A program made the position numbers and the translations under genes. A stretch of DNA of 64,000 nucleotides from CAVVNN01 sp963838035 (GTDB taxonomy: Bacteria; Actinomycetota; Thermoleophilia; Solirubrobacterales; 70-9), in the NCBI GenBank assembly GCA_963838035.1, contig CAWIPM010000009.1, forward strand, positions 1-64,000. Reading direction: 5' to 3'. The notes beneath the pieces were generated by a model, which worked only from the letters and a program-made list of their open reading frames with translations, had not been told where the DNA came from and made no database searches. Below, in pieces: positions 7,715 through 16,608 of the stretch (position 1 is its first letter; every line of letters starts with the position of its first letter).

Positions 7715-7720
7715 TAGGCT
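7715..7720 (+). promoter_or_regulatory. -10 box of a leaderless promoter for the PDH operon
   Basis: TAGGCT, 6 nt before the GTG start of lpdA; an overlapping TATAGG begins at 7713. No Shine-Dalgarno sequence fits between this box and the start codon. Confidence 0.5.
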
Positions 7721-7726
7721 CAGCCG

Positions 7727-9094
7727 GTGGCTGATTCGTACGACGTAGTCGTCATCGGCGGGGGCCCCGGCGGGTACATCGCCGCGATCCGCGCGGCTCA
7801 GCTCGGGCGCAAGACCGCCGTGGTCGAGCGCGACAAGGCGGGCGGGCGCTGCCTCAACTACGCCTGCATCCCGGCCAAGACCCTGCTGCGCACCGCCGAG
7901 GTCTACGACGAGGCGCGAAACAGCGCCGAGCTGGGGGTCACCGTCAAGGGCGCCGCGCTCGACTGGGACGCGGTCGGCAAGCGCCGAGCCGCCGTCTCGG
8001 AGTCGCTCTCCGGGGGGGTCCAGATGCTCTGGAAGAAAAACAAGGTCGATCTGATCGAGGGCGTCGCCTCGCTCACCGCCGAGGGCAACGTCGAGGTCGG
8101 CGACGATGTCTACGAGGCGGGCGCCGTGGTGCTGGCGACCGGCTCGGTATCGCTGCCGATCCCGGGGGTCGAGTTCGGCGACCGGGTTCTCGACACCTGG
8201 GGCGCCTGGTCGCTGCCGGAGCTGCCGAAGAAGATCGCCGTGGTCGGGGCGGGAGCATCGGGTTGTGAGATCGCCTCCGCCTACGGCCGCTTCGGCGCCG
8301 AGGTCCTGCTGATCGAGATGCTCGAGCAGATCCTCCCCGCCGAGGACAAGGACGTGGTCCGGGTGGTCGAGCGCGCCTTCAAGAAACAGAACATCGCGAT
8401 CTCCACGGGCACGCCGGTGGAGAGCGTCGAGGCGGGAAAGAGCTCGGTCAAGGTCACCTACGGAGGCACGTCCGCCGAGGTCGACTACCTGCTGATCGCC
8501 GGCGGCCGGGCTCCCGACACCGAGGGGCTGGGCCTGTCCGAGGCCGGGGTCGAGCTGGAGGGCAACGGCAAGGTCAGGGTGGACCAGTACCAGCGGACCT
8601 CGAACCCGAAGGTCTACGCGATCGGCGACCTCGTGAGCGCCAAGGCGCTCGCCCACAAGGCCTCCGAGGAGGGCGTGGTCGCGGTCGAGCACGCCGCCGG
8701 GGCGCCCACTCATCCGCTCGACCAGAACCTTGTCGCAGGAGCCACCTTCTGCCAGCCGCAGGTCGCCAGCGTCGGCCTCACCGAGGCCGCTGCCAGGGAG
8801 GCGGGCCATGACGTCAAGGTCGGCAAGTTCAAGCTCGGCGGGGTCGGCGGGGCGACCGTCTACGACGACCGCGACGGCATCGTCAAGCTCGTCGTCGACT
8901 CCTCCTACGGCGAGATCCTCGGCGCCCACATCGTCGGCAACCGGGCCTGCGACATGATCGCCGAGCTGGTCGCGACGATGGAGCTGGAGGGCGGCTACCA
9001 GGAGCTGGCGCGGATCGTCCACCCTCACCCGACGATCTCCGAGGCGATCCTCGAAGCGGCCCGAGCCGTCGATGGCTGGGCGATCCACGCCTAG
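7727..9094 (+). CDS. lpdA: Dihydrolipoyl dehydrogenase (E3)
   Basis: FAD/NAD disulfide oxidoreductase that reoxidises the dihydrolipoyl groups of the E2 subunit. Residues 5-35 hold the FAD Rossmann motif (VVVIGGGPGGYIAAIRAAQL). The redox disulfide is in GRCLNYACIPAK with the standard CX4C spacing. The NAD-binding region reads VVGAGASGCEIASAYGRFG, the second FAD contact is VYAIGDLV, and the C-terminal HPHPTISEA carries the catalytic His-Glu pair. 455 residues is the normal length. The GTG start directly after a TAGGCT box suggests leaderless translation. First gene of an E3, isomerase-like, E1alpha, E1beta, E2 operon. Confidence 0.95.
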   Translation: MADSYDVVVIGGGPGGYIAAIRAAQLGRKTAVVERDKAGGRCLNYACIPAKTLLRTAEVYDEARNSAELGVTVKGAALDWDAVGKRRAAVSESLSGGVQMLWKKNKVDLIEGVASLTAEGNVEVGDDVYEAGAVVLATGSVSLPIPGVEFGDRVLDTWGAWSLPELPKKIAVVGAGASGCEIASAYGRFGAEVLLIEMLEQILPAEDKDVVRVVERAFKKQNIAISTGTPVESVEAGKSSVKVTYGGTSAEVDYLLIAGGRAPDTEGLGLSEAGVELEGNGKVRVDQYQRTSNPKVYAIGDLVSAKALAHKASEEGVVAVEHAAGAPTHPLDQNLVAGATFCQPQVASVGLTEAAAREAGHDVKVGKFKLGGVGGATVYDDRDGIVKLVVDSSYGEILGAHIVGNRACDMIAELVATMELEGGYQELARIVHPHPTISEAILEAARAVDGWAIHA

Positions 9095-9671
9095 AGCAAC
9101 CTTTTACTTCGATCTCGGGTCGCCCTACGCGTACCTGAGCGCGGAGCGGATCAGCGGGCTGTTCACAGAGGCGGGCCTGGAGCAGCCCGAGTGGCAGCCG
9201 ATCCTGCTCGGCGGGCTCTTCAAGCGCTTCGGCCGCGACTCCTGGGCCAACGGCCCGGGGCGCGAGGAGGGGATGGCGGAGGTCGAGCGGCGCGCGTCCG
9301 CCTACGGGCTGCCGCCGATCTCCTGGCCCGAGCCCTGGCCGGGCAACACGCTTGGGGCGATGCGGGTCGCCACCTTCGCCAAGCAGACCGGCCGCACCGT
9401 CTCCTTCGCCCTTGCCGCCTTCCGGCAGGCCTTCGCCGCGGGCCGGGACCTCTCCCAGCCCGACAACGTGATGATCGCGGCGGCGGCCTGCGAGCTTCAC
9501 CCCCGGGCGCTGCTCAAGGCGGTCGAGACGGCGGTCGTCAAGGACGCCCTGCGCGAGGCAACCGATGCCGCCGCCGAGCTGGGCGTGACCGGCGTCCCCT
9601 CCCTCCTCGTCGCCGGCGATGTGTTCTGGGGCGACGACCGAGTCGAGGATGCGGTCGAAGCCGCGAGCTAA
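9072..9671 (+). CDS. 2-hydroxychromene-2-carboxylate isomerase-like (DsbA-fold) protein
   Basis: 199-residue thioredoxin-fold protein of the kappa-GST/HCCA isomerase type. These enzymes use glutathione or act without it on aromatic degradation intermediates. FYFDLGSPYAYL carries the typical Ser-Pro active-site turn instead of a CxxC. ISWPEPWPGNT, the all-helical insert (FRQAFAAGRDLS) and GVTGVPSLLV with the cis-Pro follow. It overlaps lpdA by 23 bp in another frame and is followed 13 bp later by pdhA, so it is embedded in the PDH operon. Its substrate is unknown. A role linked to the complex or to thiol chemistry is inference only. Confidence 0.85.
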   Translation: MAGRSTPRATFYFDLGSPYAYLSAERISGLFTEAGLEQPEWQPILLGGLFKRFGRDSWANGPGREEGMAEVERRASAYGLPPISWPEPWPGNTLGAMRVATFAKQTGRTVSFALAAFRQAFAAGRDLSQPDNVMIAAAACELHPRALLKAVETAVVKDALREATDAAAELGVTGVPSLLVAGDVFWGDDRVEDAVEAAS

Positions 9672-9684
9672 GGTCAGTATTCAG

Positions 9685-10866
9685 ATGGCCGATCTGCCCG
9701 ACGCCGCCACCTGTTACGAGCTGCTCGCGCGGATGGTGTTGATCCGTCGCTTCGAGGAGGAGGCGGGGCGTCAGTACCAGCGGGCCAAGGCCGGTGGTTT
9801 CCTGCACCTTGCGATCGGCGAGGAGGCGACGATCGTCGGCACCGCCTCGGTCATGCGCGACACCGACTACCTGATCGGCACCTACCGCACCCACGGCCAC
9901 GCGATCGCCCGCGGCGCCGAACCCAGGCGGGTGATGGCCGAGCTGTTCGGCCGGGTCGACGGGACCAGCGCCGGGCGCGGAGGCTCGATGCACATCTTCG
10001 ACCGCGAGCACCGGTTCATGGGCGGCTACGGGATCGTCGGCGGCAACCTGCCGATCGCCGCCGGGCTCGCCCTCTCCTCCGAGTACAAGGGGGAAGACGC
10101 GGTCACCGTCTGCATGTTCGGCGACGGCGCCTCCAACGCCGGCAACTTCGGCGAGACGATGAACCTCGCGGCGCTGTGGAGGTTGCCGGTCTTCTTCCTG
10201 GTCGAGAACAACCTCTACGGGATGGGAACCTCGGTCGAGCGGCACTCGGCCCAGACCGACCTCTCGAAGAAGGCGGAGGGCTACGGCATCCCGGGCGAGC
10301 GGATCGACGGGATGGACGTGCTGGCGGTGCGCGAGGGCGTCGCCGAGGGGATACGCCTCGCCCGGGAAGAGCGCCGGCCGACCCTGCTGGAGGCGTTCAC
10401 CTACCGCTACCGCGGGCACTCCGCCGCCGACCCCGAGGTCTACCGCGAGCGCGAGGAGGTCGAGGAGTGGAGGGAGAAGGACCCGACCGTCACCTTCGCC
10501 CGCCGCTGCGTCGAGGCAGGGGTGCTCGGCGAGCGGGAGGTGCGGGAGGTGCGCGACAAGGCCGAGCAGGAGGTCCTCGAGGCGGTCGAGTTCGCCGATG
10601 CCTCTCCCGAGCCGCCGCTCGACACCCTCTACGAGAACCTCTACGTCCTCGACAGCGATAGCGCCTGGTACGCGGTCGACGAGCGCAGCCCACAGCCCCA
10701 CCGGGGCGAGCGCGAGGAGTCGATGCCGGCCGCCGCGCGCGAGCTGGCCGAAGCGGGCGCCGCCTACGCCGGGCAGCCGCAGGGCCCACGGCCCAACCCG
10801 GCCATCGACGGCGATGCCGAACTGGGCGTCCACCCAGAGGTCGCCGCCGAGGACGAGGGGGCCTGA
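9685..10866 (+). CDS. pdhA: Pyruvate dehydrogenase E1 component, alpha subunit
   Basis: Thiamine-diphosphate subunit that decarboxylates pyruvate together with PdhB. The ATG at 9685 was chosen because MADLPDAATCYELLARM matches the family N-terminus; longer open sequence upstream lies in the previous gene. ThDP/Mg-binding GDGASNAGNFGE (from about residue 146) ends in ENN near 175, followed by LYGMGTSVERHS with the conserved phosphorylation-loop serine and RYRGHSAADPE. 393 residues is longer than the usual 320-370. The last 50 or so residues form a Glu/Pro/Ala-rich tail of no known function. Its stop overlaps pdhB as TGATG. Confidence 0.92.
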   Translation: MADLPDAATCYELLARMVLIRRFEEEAGRQYQRAKAGGFLHLAIGEEATIVGTASVMRDTDYLIGTYRTHGHAIARGAEPRRVMAELFGRVDGTSAGRGGSMHIFDREHRFMGGYGIVGGNLPIAAGLALSSEYKGEDAVTVCMFGDGASNAGNFGETMNLAALWRLPVFFLVENNLYGMGTSVERHSAQTDLSKKAEGYGIPGERIDGMDVLAVREGVAEGIRLAREERRPTLLEAFTYRYRGHSAADPEVYREREEVEEWREKDPTVTFARRCVEAGVLGEREVREVRDKAEQEVLEAVEFADASPEPPLDTLYENLYVLDSDSAWYAVDERSPQPHRGEREESMPAAARELAEAGAAYAGQPQGPRPNPAIDGDAELGVHPEVAAEDEGA

Positions 10867-11849
10867 TGGCGACGCTGAGGATGCGCGAGGCGCTCCGCGA
10901 CGCGATGGCCGAGGAGATGCGCCGCGACGAGTCGGTCCTCGTGATCGGCGAGGACGTCGGTGTCTTCCAGGGAGCGTTCAAGGTGACCGAAGGGCTGCTC
11001 GAGGAGTTCGGGGAGCGGCGCGTCCGCGACACGCCGATCTCCGAGAACACGATCGTCGGGGCCGGCATCGGCGCGGCGATGGGCGGCCTGCGGCCGATCG
11101 TCGAGCTGATGACGGTCAACTTCTCCCTGCTGGCGCTCGACCAGATCGTCAACCACGCCGCCGCGATCCCCTACATGTTCAACGGGCAGGCGCGGGTGCC
11201 GATGGTGATCCGGATGCCGGGCGGTGGCGGGCACCAGCTGGGGCCGACCCACTCGCACAGCTTCGAGGCCCTCTTCCTCCACGTCCCAGGGCTGCTCGTC
11301 GCCTGCCCCTCGACGCCGGCTGACGGCAAGGCGCTGCTGAAGACGGCGATCCGCGACGACAACCCGGTGATCTTCATCGAGCACGAGGGCCTTTACGGGA
11401 CCCGTGGAGAGGTGGACGGAGACGAGGAGCTGCCGTTCGGCAAGGCGGCGGTGCGGCGCGAGGGCGGCGACGTGACGATCGTCGGCGTTCTGAAGATGGC
11501 GCAGGTGGCGGCGGGTGCGGCGACCAACCTCACTCACGAGCACGGGATCGAGGCCGAGGTGATCGACCCGCGCACGCTGCGGCCGCTGGATCTCGACACG
11601 ATCCTCGAATCGGTGCGCAAGACGAACCGGGCGGTGATCGTCGAGGAGGGCTGGCCGCACGGCGGCATCGGGGCCAACCTGGCGACGCTGATCACCGAGC
11701 AGGCATTCGACCACCTCGACGCGCCGGTGCAGAGAGTGACGGGCGCGGACGTGCCGATGCCCTACTCGCAGCGCCTCGAGCAGGCCGCGATCCCCCACGA
11801 GGAGCACGTGGTGAAGGCGGCGCTCGCCGCGCTGGAGGGGGCGATCTGA
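10866..11849 (+). CDS. pdhB: Pyruvate dehydrogenase E1 component, beta subunit
   Basis: Partner of PdhA (327 residues). It supplies the pyrimidine-binding half of the ThDP site and the C-terminal transketolase domain. Motifs: VLVIGEDVGVFQGAFKVTEG with the catalytic Glu, RVRDTPISENTIVGAGIGAA, GGGGHQLGPTHSHSFEALF, and the C-terminal VEEGWPHGGIGANLATLI. It overlaps pdhA and pdhC by a base or so, giving tight translational coupling. Heterodimeric E1 contrasts with the single-chain AceE E1 used by many actinobacteria such as mycobacteria. Confidence 0.93.
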   Translation: MATLRMREALRDAMAEEMRRDESVLVIGEDVGVFQGAFKVTEGLLEEFGERRVRDTPISENTIVGAGIGAAMGGLRPIVELMTVNFSLLALDQIVNHAAAIPYMFNGQARVPMVIRMPGGGGHQLGPTHSHSFEALFLHVPGLLVACPSTPADGKALLKTAIRDDNPVIFIEHEGLYGTRGEVDGDEELPFGKAAVRREGGDVTIVGVLKMAQVAAGAATNLTHEHGIEAEVIDPRTLRPLDLDTILESVRKTNRAVIVEEGWPHGGIGANLATLITEQAFDHLDAPVQRVTGADVPMPYSQRLEQAAIPHEEHVVKAALAALEGAI

Positions 11850-13135
11850 TGGCCGACGTCGTGATGCCGAGGCTCTCGGACTCGATGGAGGAGGGGACGA
11901 TCCTGCAGTGGTTGAAGCGCTTGGGTGATGAGATCGCGGTGGGGGACGAGCTGGTGGAGATCGAGACGGACAAGGCGAGCATGGCCTACGAAAGCGACGT
12001 GGCCGGGACGCTGACCAAGATCCTGGCGCAGGAGGGCGAGACGCTTCCGATCGGATCTCCGATTGCGGTGATCGGGGACTCAGGTGAGGGTTACAGCACC
12101 CGGTCCGCGGGTCCTGTCACGGATGATGGTGGGGCGCTGCGGGCGGGGTCGTCCTCGACCCCCCCATCATCCGCGTCCGCGCCACCCGCGGAAGAGGCGG
12201 CGGAAACAGCGGCCGAGGGACCAGGCGGCGCGATCAACGCCCCGGCGGAGTCGCCGCCCCCCAGCGGCGACGAGCGGCCGAAAGCGTCCCCGCTCGCCAA
12301 GCGGATCGCGAAGGAGAGGGGTCTCGACCTGAGCAAGCTCGCCGGTTCGGGGCCAGGAGGGCGGATCGTGAAGTCGGATGTGGAGAGGATGGCTTCTTCC
12401 GCGGTTGGCGCAGCCGTGGCAGGACCCGCGGTCGAGACCGCCAAGGGCGAGGTTCGCGTCGAAGAGCCTTCGAAACTGCAGGCCACGATCGCGCGGCGGA
12501 TGGCCGAGTCGAAGGCCACGGCGCCGCACTTCTATCTGGAGGCGGAGGTCGATATGAGCGCCGCCGTCGAAGCGCGGGAGAGGATCAAGGCGATGGCGGG
12601 CGACGGCGCCACGGTGCCCTCTTTCAACGACATGGTGGTGAAGGCGTGCGCGATCGCGCTGGGTGAGTTCCCGCGCGCCAACGGCGCCTACCGCGACGGC
12701 CGCTTCGAGCTCTACTCGCGGGTCAACGTCGGGATCGCGGTCGCCGGGCAGGACGCGCTCGTCGTCCCGACCGTCTTCGACGCAGACCGCAAGGGCCTGC
12801 GCCAGATCGCCACGGAGTCACGGGCGCTCGCGGTGCGGGTGCGCGACGAGCAGATCACGCCGCCCGAGCTCTCGGGGGCGACCTTCACGGTCTCCAACCT
12901 GGGGATGTATGGGATCGACCGCTTCTCGGCGGTGATCAACCCGCCCCAGGCCGCGATCCTCGCCGTCGGCGCGATCGGGCAGCGCCCCGCCGTCCGCGAC
13001 GGCGAGCTGGTTCCCGCCCACCTGATGTCGGTCACCCTCGCCTGCGACCACCGCATCCTCTACGGCGCAGACGGTGCCAGGTTCCTGGCCCGGATCCGCT
13101 CGCTCCTCGAAGAGCCCCTGTCTCTGGCGCTCTAA
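11849..13135 (+). CDS. pdhC: Dihydrolipoamide acetyltransferase (E2)
   Basis: Core of the PDH complex (428 residues). Residues 1-75 form one lipoyl domain with the lipoylation Lys in ETDKA. A Ser/Pro/Ala-rich linker (about 80-150) leads to an E3/E1-binding domain (SPLAKRIAKERGLDLSKLAG, then GPGGRIVKSDVE). The catalytic acyltransferase domain runs from about 210 to the end. The active site reads CDHRILYGADGARFL: the His is present, but the usual Asp of HRxxDG is Tyr, a variant also known from plastid and cyanobacterial E2 proteins. The lipoyl group would come from LipB and LipA encoded 1.7 kb away. Last gene of the operon. Confidence 0.93.
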   Translation: MADVVMPRLSDSMEEGTILQWLKRLGDEIAVGDELVEIETDKASMAYESDVAGTLTKILAQEGETLPIGSPIAVIGDSGEGYSTRSAGPVTDDGGALRAGSSSTPPSSASAPPAEEAAETAAEGPGGAINAPAESPPPSGDERPKASPLAKRIAKERGLDLSKLAGSGPGGRIVKSDVERMASSAVGAAVAGPAVETAKGEVRVEEPSKLQATIARRMAESKATAPHFYLEAEVDMSAAVEARERIKAMAGDGATVPSFNDMVVKACAIALGEFPRANGAYRDGRFELYSRVNVGIAVAGQDALVVPTVFDADRKGLRQIATESRALAVRVRDEQITPPELSGATFTVSNLGMYGIDRFSAVINPPQAAILAVGAIGQRPAVRDGELVPAHLMSVTLACDHRILYGADGARFLARIRSLLEEPLSLAL

Positions 13136-13145
13136 CGCTCGCTGC

Positions 13146-13167
13146 AGACCTCTGGCTCAGCAGGTCT
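13146..13167. terminator. Possible bidirectional terminator between pdhC and the convergent membrane gene
   Basis: AGACCT (13146-13151) and AGGTCT (13162-13167) form a 6-bp inverted repeat with a 10-nt loop, followed by TTGTTGG. It lies just after the pdhC stop and overlaps the end of the convergent gene. The stem is short and the U-tract weak. Confidence 0.35.
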
Positions 13168-14788
13168 TGTTGGCGCCGGTGACCGCATTCCACGCCCGGC
13201 CCACCGAGAAGTCGGCGGAGACCCTGAGGATGCCAGGGTGGGAGGCGCGGGCAAGGGTCCACTCGCCGCGGCGCAGGAGGCAGCCGGCGCCACGGGCGAT
13301 CGACCAGTACGGGGTGAAGTTGACGCGGACGAGGAAGTCGCCGGGGTGGGTGACGTCAAGGGCGAAGCTCTGTCGTCCCACCCAGAGCGTATGGGCCCTG
13401 CTCGCGCCCATCGGGTCGACCAGCGGCTCGGGGTGGCGGACGGCGAAGACCCGCCAGTGAGCCGAGTGCCAGACGGGCCTCAGGTAGGGAGGGTCGCTCA
13501 GGATCAGCCGCCGCTCGGCCACCGAGGAGTAATCGAGCGAGGCGTCCGGCAGGGCGACGTAGGTGATCGCATTGTGGCGCAGCCAATCGCTGTAGGCGCC
13601 GTTGGTGAGCCGGCCATCGTCGCTGTAGAAGATTTCATCCCGGGTCGCGTCGAGCTGGCGCAGCCAGCCGCGCGCCAGCTCGAATCGCGGCGCCAGATAG
13701 GCCGCCTCCCAGTGGTTCGCGGTGGGCGGCACCTCTACCCGTACGCCCTGGCCGCCGTGCTCCCACAGCCAGCTCGACAGCGGGTGAAAGTAGCTCGCCG
13801 AGGTCGAGGGGTCGCCGACGCTGCGCGCTATCTGGTTGACGCTCGCGGTCAGCTGCCAGTAGAGCCCGCCGGCCATCACCAGGGCAAGCAGCCAGGCCGA
13901 GACCCGCGGTCGCCGCGCCAGCACCACGGCGCCAAGGACAGGGCCGCCGAAGAGCGCGCCGAGGCGCACCGCGTTGCCACCCATCGGGTTCGGCGCCAGC
14001 CAGAGCACGGCCGAGACCGCCAGATATCCGGCGAGCGCCCAGCGCAGCTCGCGCTCCTCCTTCCCCAGGCCGCGCGTCACGTACAGCGCTGCCCCGCACC
14101 AGAGCGGGATCGCGACGAAGGAGGAGAAGGCGAAGGGGAACTGGCCGGGCTCGGGGAAGGCGAGGTTGGGGAGGATGGTCAGGGCCAGGGCCAGGGCGGC
14201 GACCCAGAGTGCCGTTCGCGACGCCGATTCACCTTTGCCCGCCGAGCGCCGCCGGGCGAGCGACCCTGCCACGACGACGCCGGCCAGGAACCCGGCGGCG
14301 ACCGGGCTCGACAGGGCACAGCCCGCCGCTGCCGCCAGCGCCGACTTCGACCGCCCCAGCTGCAGGGCGCGCAGGGAGGCGAGGCCGAAGGCGACGCCGA
14401 GGGCGAAGGTCAGCTGGCCGTCGGCGAGCAGCGTCACCACGCCGGCGGCGAACCACAGGGTGGCCGGCCGGGCCGCCGGACCCCAGCGATCGTGGACGAG
14501 GCGGTCGAAGAAGTAGGAGGAGGCGACGACGGCGAGCAGACCCACCGCCTGCGGCCCGACCACCGAGGCCAGCGGCGGGAAGAGGAAGCTGTAGGTGAGG
14601 GTGTAATGGCCGCCGTACCAGCTGCCGTTCCAGATTGCCAGGCCCGCGTGCCGGAACAGCTCGGTGCGGAAGACCTGGGCGGCGAGGTCGCCGACCTGCG
14701 GGTTCCAGGCCAGCATCGCAGCGGCGAGGGCGGAGCTGAGAGCGACGGCCGGAAGCCAGTCTGGTCGTAGAGCCTTCGACTGGGCCAT
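13157..14788 (-). CDS. Large polytopic membrane protein (GT-C glycosyltransferase-like)
   Basis: 543 residues. The N-terminal ~330 contain about ten hydrophobic segments. The first loop has NPQVGDLAAQ and WNGSWYGGHYTLTYSFLFPP, which resembles the acidic first loop of lipid-linked GT-C glycosyltransferases. The C-terminal ~200 residues are soluble and probably extracytoplasmic (VEVPPTANHWEAAYLAPRF, YVALPDASLDYSSVAERR), and end in GANKTC. Function not established; a lipid-linked sugar transferase for envelope glycans is a reasonable guess. It converges with the PDH operon and starts 46 bp from the divergent lipB. A TATCCT box lies about 13 nt before its start. Confidence 0.7.
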   Translation of the reverse strand: MAQSKALRPDWLPAVALSSALAAAMLAWNPQVGDLAAQVFRTELFRHAGLAIWNGSWYGGHYTLTYSFLFPPLASVVGPQAVGLLAVVASSYFFDRLVHDRWGPAARPATLWFAAGVVTLLADGQLTFALGVAFGLASLRALQLGRSKSALAAAAGCALSSPVAAGFLAGVVVAGSLARRRSAGKGESASRTALWVAALALALTILPNLAFPEPGQFPFAFSSFVAIPLWCGAALYVTRGLGKEERELRWALAGYLAVSAVLWLAPNPMGGNAVRLGALFGGPVLGAVVLARRPRVSAWLLALVMAGGLYWQLTASVNQIARSVGDPSTSASYFHPLSSWLWEHGGQGVRVEVPPTANHWEAAYLAPRFELARGWLRQLDATRDEIFYSDDGRLTNGAYSDWLRHNAITYVALPDASLDYSSVAERRLILSDPPYLRPVWHSAHWRVFAVRHPEPLVDPMGASRAHTLWVGRQSFALDVTHPGDFLVRVNFTPYWSIARGAGCLLRRGEWTLARASHPGILRVSADFSVGRAWNAVTGANKTC

Positions 14789-14834
14789 GGGTACGGCGCC
14801 AAGGATAGAGCGGCGCCATGCAACGATTTCAAGG

Positions 14835-15569
14835 ATGAGCGAGGAAATCCTGGTTGTCCGCTGCGGCCTCGTCCCCTACGAGGAGGCGTGCGTCGCCCAG
14901 CGGTGGCTGAGGGCGGCGCGACAGGAAGCCGCGATCCCGGACGTGCTGCTGCTGCTCGAGCACCCGCCCGTCTACACCCGCGGGCGGCGCTCGAGCGCCG
15001 AGGAGCTGCCGATGGCGACGGAGTGGTACGAGATGCAGGGGATCGAAGTCTGCGACAGCGACCGCGGCGGACGGGTCACCTATCACGGCCCGGGTCAGCT
15101 GGTCGCCTACCCGATCGTCTCGCTGAAGCCCTACGGCGACGACGTCCACGAGTACGTGCGACGGCTGGAGCGAGTGGCCACAACCTCGCTGGCCGAGCAC
15201 GGCGTCGAGGCGGCGGCGATCGAGGGCCTGACCGGAGTCTGGACCCCCGGCGAGGCTCCCGGCTCGGCGGCGGGACCGCGCGAGGCGCGCAAGATCGCCT
15301 CGATCGGAGTCCACGTCAGCCGCGGGGTCACCACCCATGGCCTGGCGATCAACGTCAACAACGACCTGCAGCCCTTCGAGTGGATCGTGCCCTGCGGGAT
15401 CGACGGCTGCCGGGTGACGTCTCTGGGCCGCGAGCTTGGCGCCGAGCAGGACCTCGGCGCCTTCTTCGAGGCGGTCGCCGGCCGCTTTGGGGACGTGTAC
15501 GAGCGTTTCCCGACCGCCGCAGACCCCGCCGCCCTGGGCCTCGACAGCGCTAGGCTCGGCGTCACATGA
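14835..15569 (+). CDS. lipB: Octanoyl-[acyl-carrier-protein]-protein octanoyltransferase LipB
   Basis: Moves octanoyl groups from ACP to lipoyl domains such as that of PdhC, the first step of lipoate assembly. The ATG at 14835 is chosen because SEEILVVRCGLVPYEEA is the family N-terminus; further open sequence upstream belongs to the divergent gene region. Signatures: LLLLEHPPVYTRGRRS, GGRVTYHGPGQLVAYPI, KIASIGVHVSRGVTTHG with the conserved Lys, and VPCGIDGCRVTSL with the catalytic Cys. 244 residues is slightly long because of an insert near PGEAPGSAAGPREA. lipA follows 64 bp downstream. Confidence 0.93.
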   Translation: MSEEILVVRCGLVPYEEACVAQRWLRAARQEAAIPDVLLLLEHPPVYTRGRRSSAEELPMATEWYEMQGIEVCDSDRGGRVTYHGPGQLVAYPIVSLKPYGDDVHEYVRRLERVATTSLAEHGVEAAAIEGLTGVWTPGEAPGSAAGPREARKIASIGVHVSRGVTTHGLAINVNNDLQPFEWIVPCGIDGCRVTSLGRELGAEQDLGAFFEAVAGRFGDVYERFPTAADPAALGLDSARLGVT

Positions 15570-15633
15570 GCGCGGAGCGAGCAAGCGTGCATATCTGGTT
15601 CTTGGCGCCGCGAGCGAAGCGCGAGGCATTCGC

Positions 15634-16608
15634 ATGACGGAGACGCCCACGCGGGCTGCCGAGCGCGTCCACGTAACCCGCTCGCGTGCCAAGCCAGGCG
15701 GTACCACCGCGGAATCGAACGGTGCGATCCCCTTCCGCCGAGCGCGCAAGCCGCCGTGGCTGAAGGTGCCGGCGCCGGGCGGTCCCACCTACCGCCGCCT
15801 CAAGGCGGAGATCGGCGGCGAGAACCTACACACCGTCTGCGAGGAGGCCAACTGCCCCAACGTCGGCGAGTGCTGGGAGCGCGGCACAGCGACCTTCATG
15901 ATCCTCGGCGACGTCTGCACCCGCCGCTGCGGCTTCTGCAACGTGAAGACGGGGGTGCCTACCTGGAGCGATCCGCTGGAGGCGCTGCGCGTCGCCAACC
16001 AGGTGAAGAGAATGGGGCTGCGCCACGCGGTCGTCACATCGGTCGACCGCGACGATCTCCCCGACTACGGGGCGGGCGCCTTCGTCGGCACGATCCGCTC
16101 GATCAGGATGCTGGCGCCGGGCTGCAAGGTCGAGGTCCTCACCCCCGACTTCCGCGGCCAGGAGATGCCGCTGGCCAAGGTGATCCACGAGCGCCCCGAC
16201 GTCTTCAACCACAACGTCGAGACGGTGCCGCGCCTCTACCCGAAGGCGCGCCGCGGCTCCAGGTTCCTGCGCTCGGCCCGCGTCCTACGGCTGGCCAAGG
16301 AGATGGGCGGCGAGGCGGTGGTCACCAAGTCGGGGCTGATGGTCGGCCTCGGCGAGTCCTTCGAGGAGATGGTCGAGGCCTTCGGCATCTTGCGCGAACA
16401 TCGCGTCCAGGTGCTGACCGTGGGCCAGTACCTGCGCCCGACCGAGAACCACCTCCCGGTCGACCGCTACTGGCATCCGGAGGAGTTCGAGGCGCTGGAG
16501 CGCGCCGCCTACGAGATCGGCTTCGAGTCGGTCGCCTCGGGGCCCCTGGTCCGCTCCAGCTACCACGCGGACCAGAACCTGCCCGAGCGGGCGCTTGCCA
16601 CTCAGTAG
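15634..16608 (+). CDS. lipA: Lipoyl synthase LipA
   Basis: Radical SAM enzyme that inserts two sulfurs into the octanoyl group on lipoyl domains. The auxiliary cluster cysteines are in CEEANCPNVGEC and the radical SAM CX3CX2C is CTRRCGFC. KVEVLTPDFRG, DVFNHNVETVPRLY, KSGLMVGLGE and the C-terminal GPLVRSSYHAD (with the essential RSSYHA serine) follow. The ATG at 15634 gives 324 residues, including about 30 extra residues before the usual start, so a later start is possible. With lipB and pdhC it completes local capacity to make an active PDH complex. Confidence 0.95.
   Translation: MTETPTRAAERVHVTRSRAKPGGTTAESNGAIPFRRARKPPWLKVPAPGGPTYRRLKAEIGGENLHTVCEEANCPNVGECWERGTATFMILGDVCTRRCGFCNVKTGVPTWSDPLEALRVANQVKRMGLRHAVVTSVDRDDLPDYGAGAFVGTIRSIRMLAPGCKVEVLTPDFRGQEMPLAKVIHERPDVFNHNVETVPRLYPKARRGSRFLRSARVLRLAKEMGGEAVVTKSGLMVGLGESFEEMVEAFGILREHRVQVLTVGQYLRPTENHLPVDRYWHPEEFEALERAAYEIGFESVASGPLVRSSYHADQNLPERALATQ

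Noticed and set aside
6398..7726. A TPP riboswitch for the thiamine genes
   Set aside because: No thi-box sequence is seen and the 20-bp spacer before thiE and thiO is too short for one.
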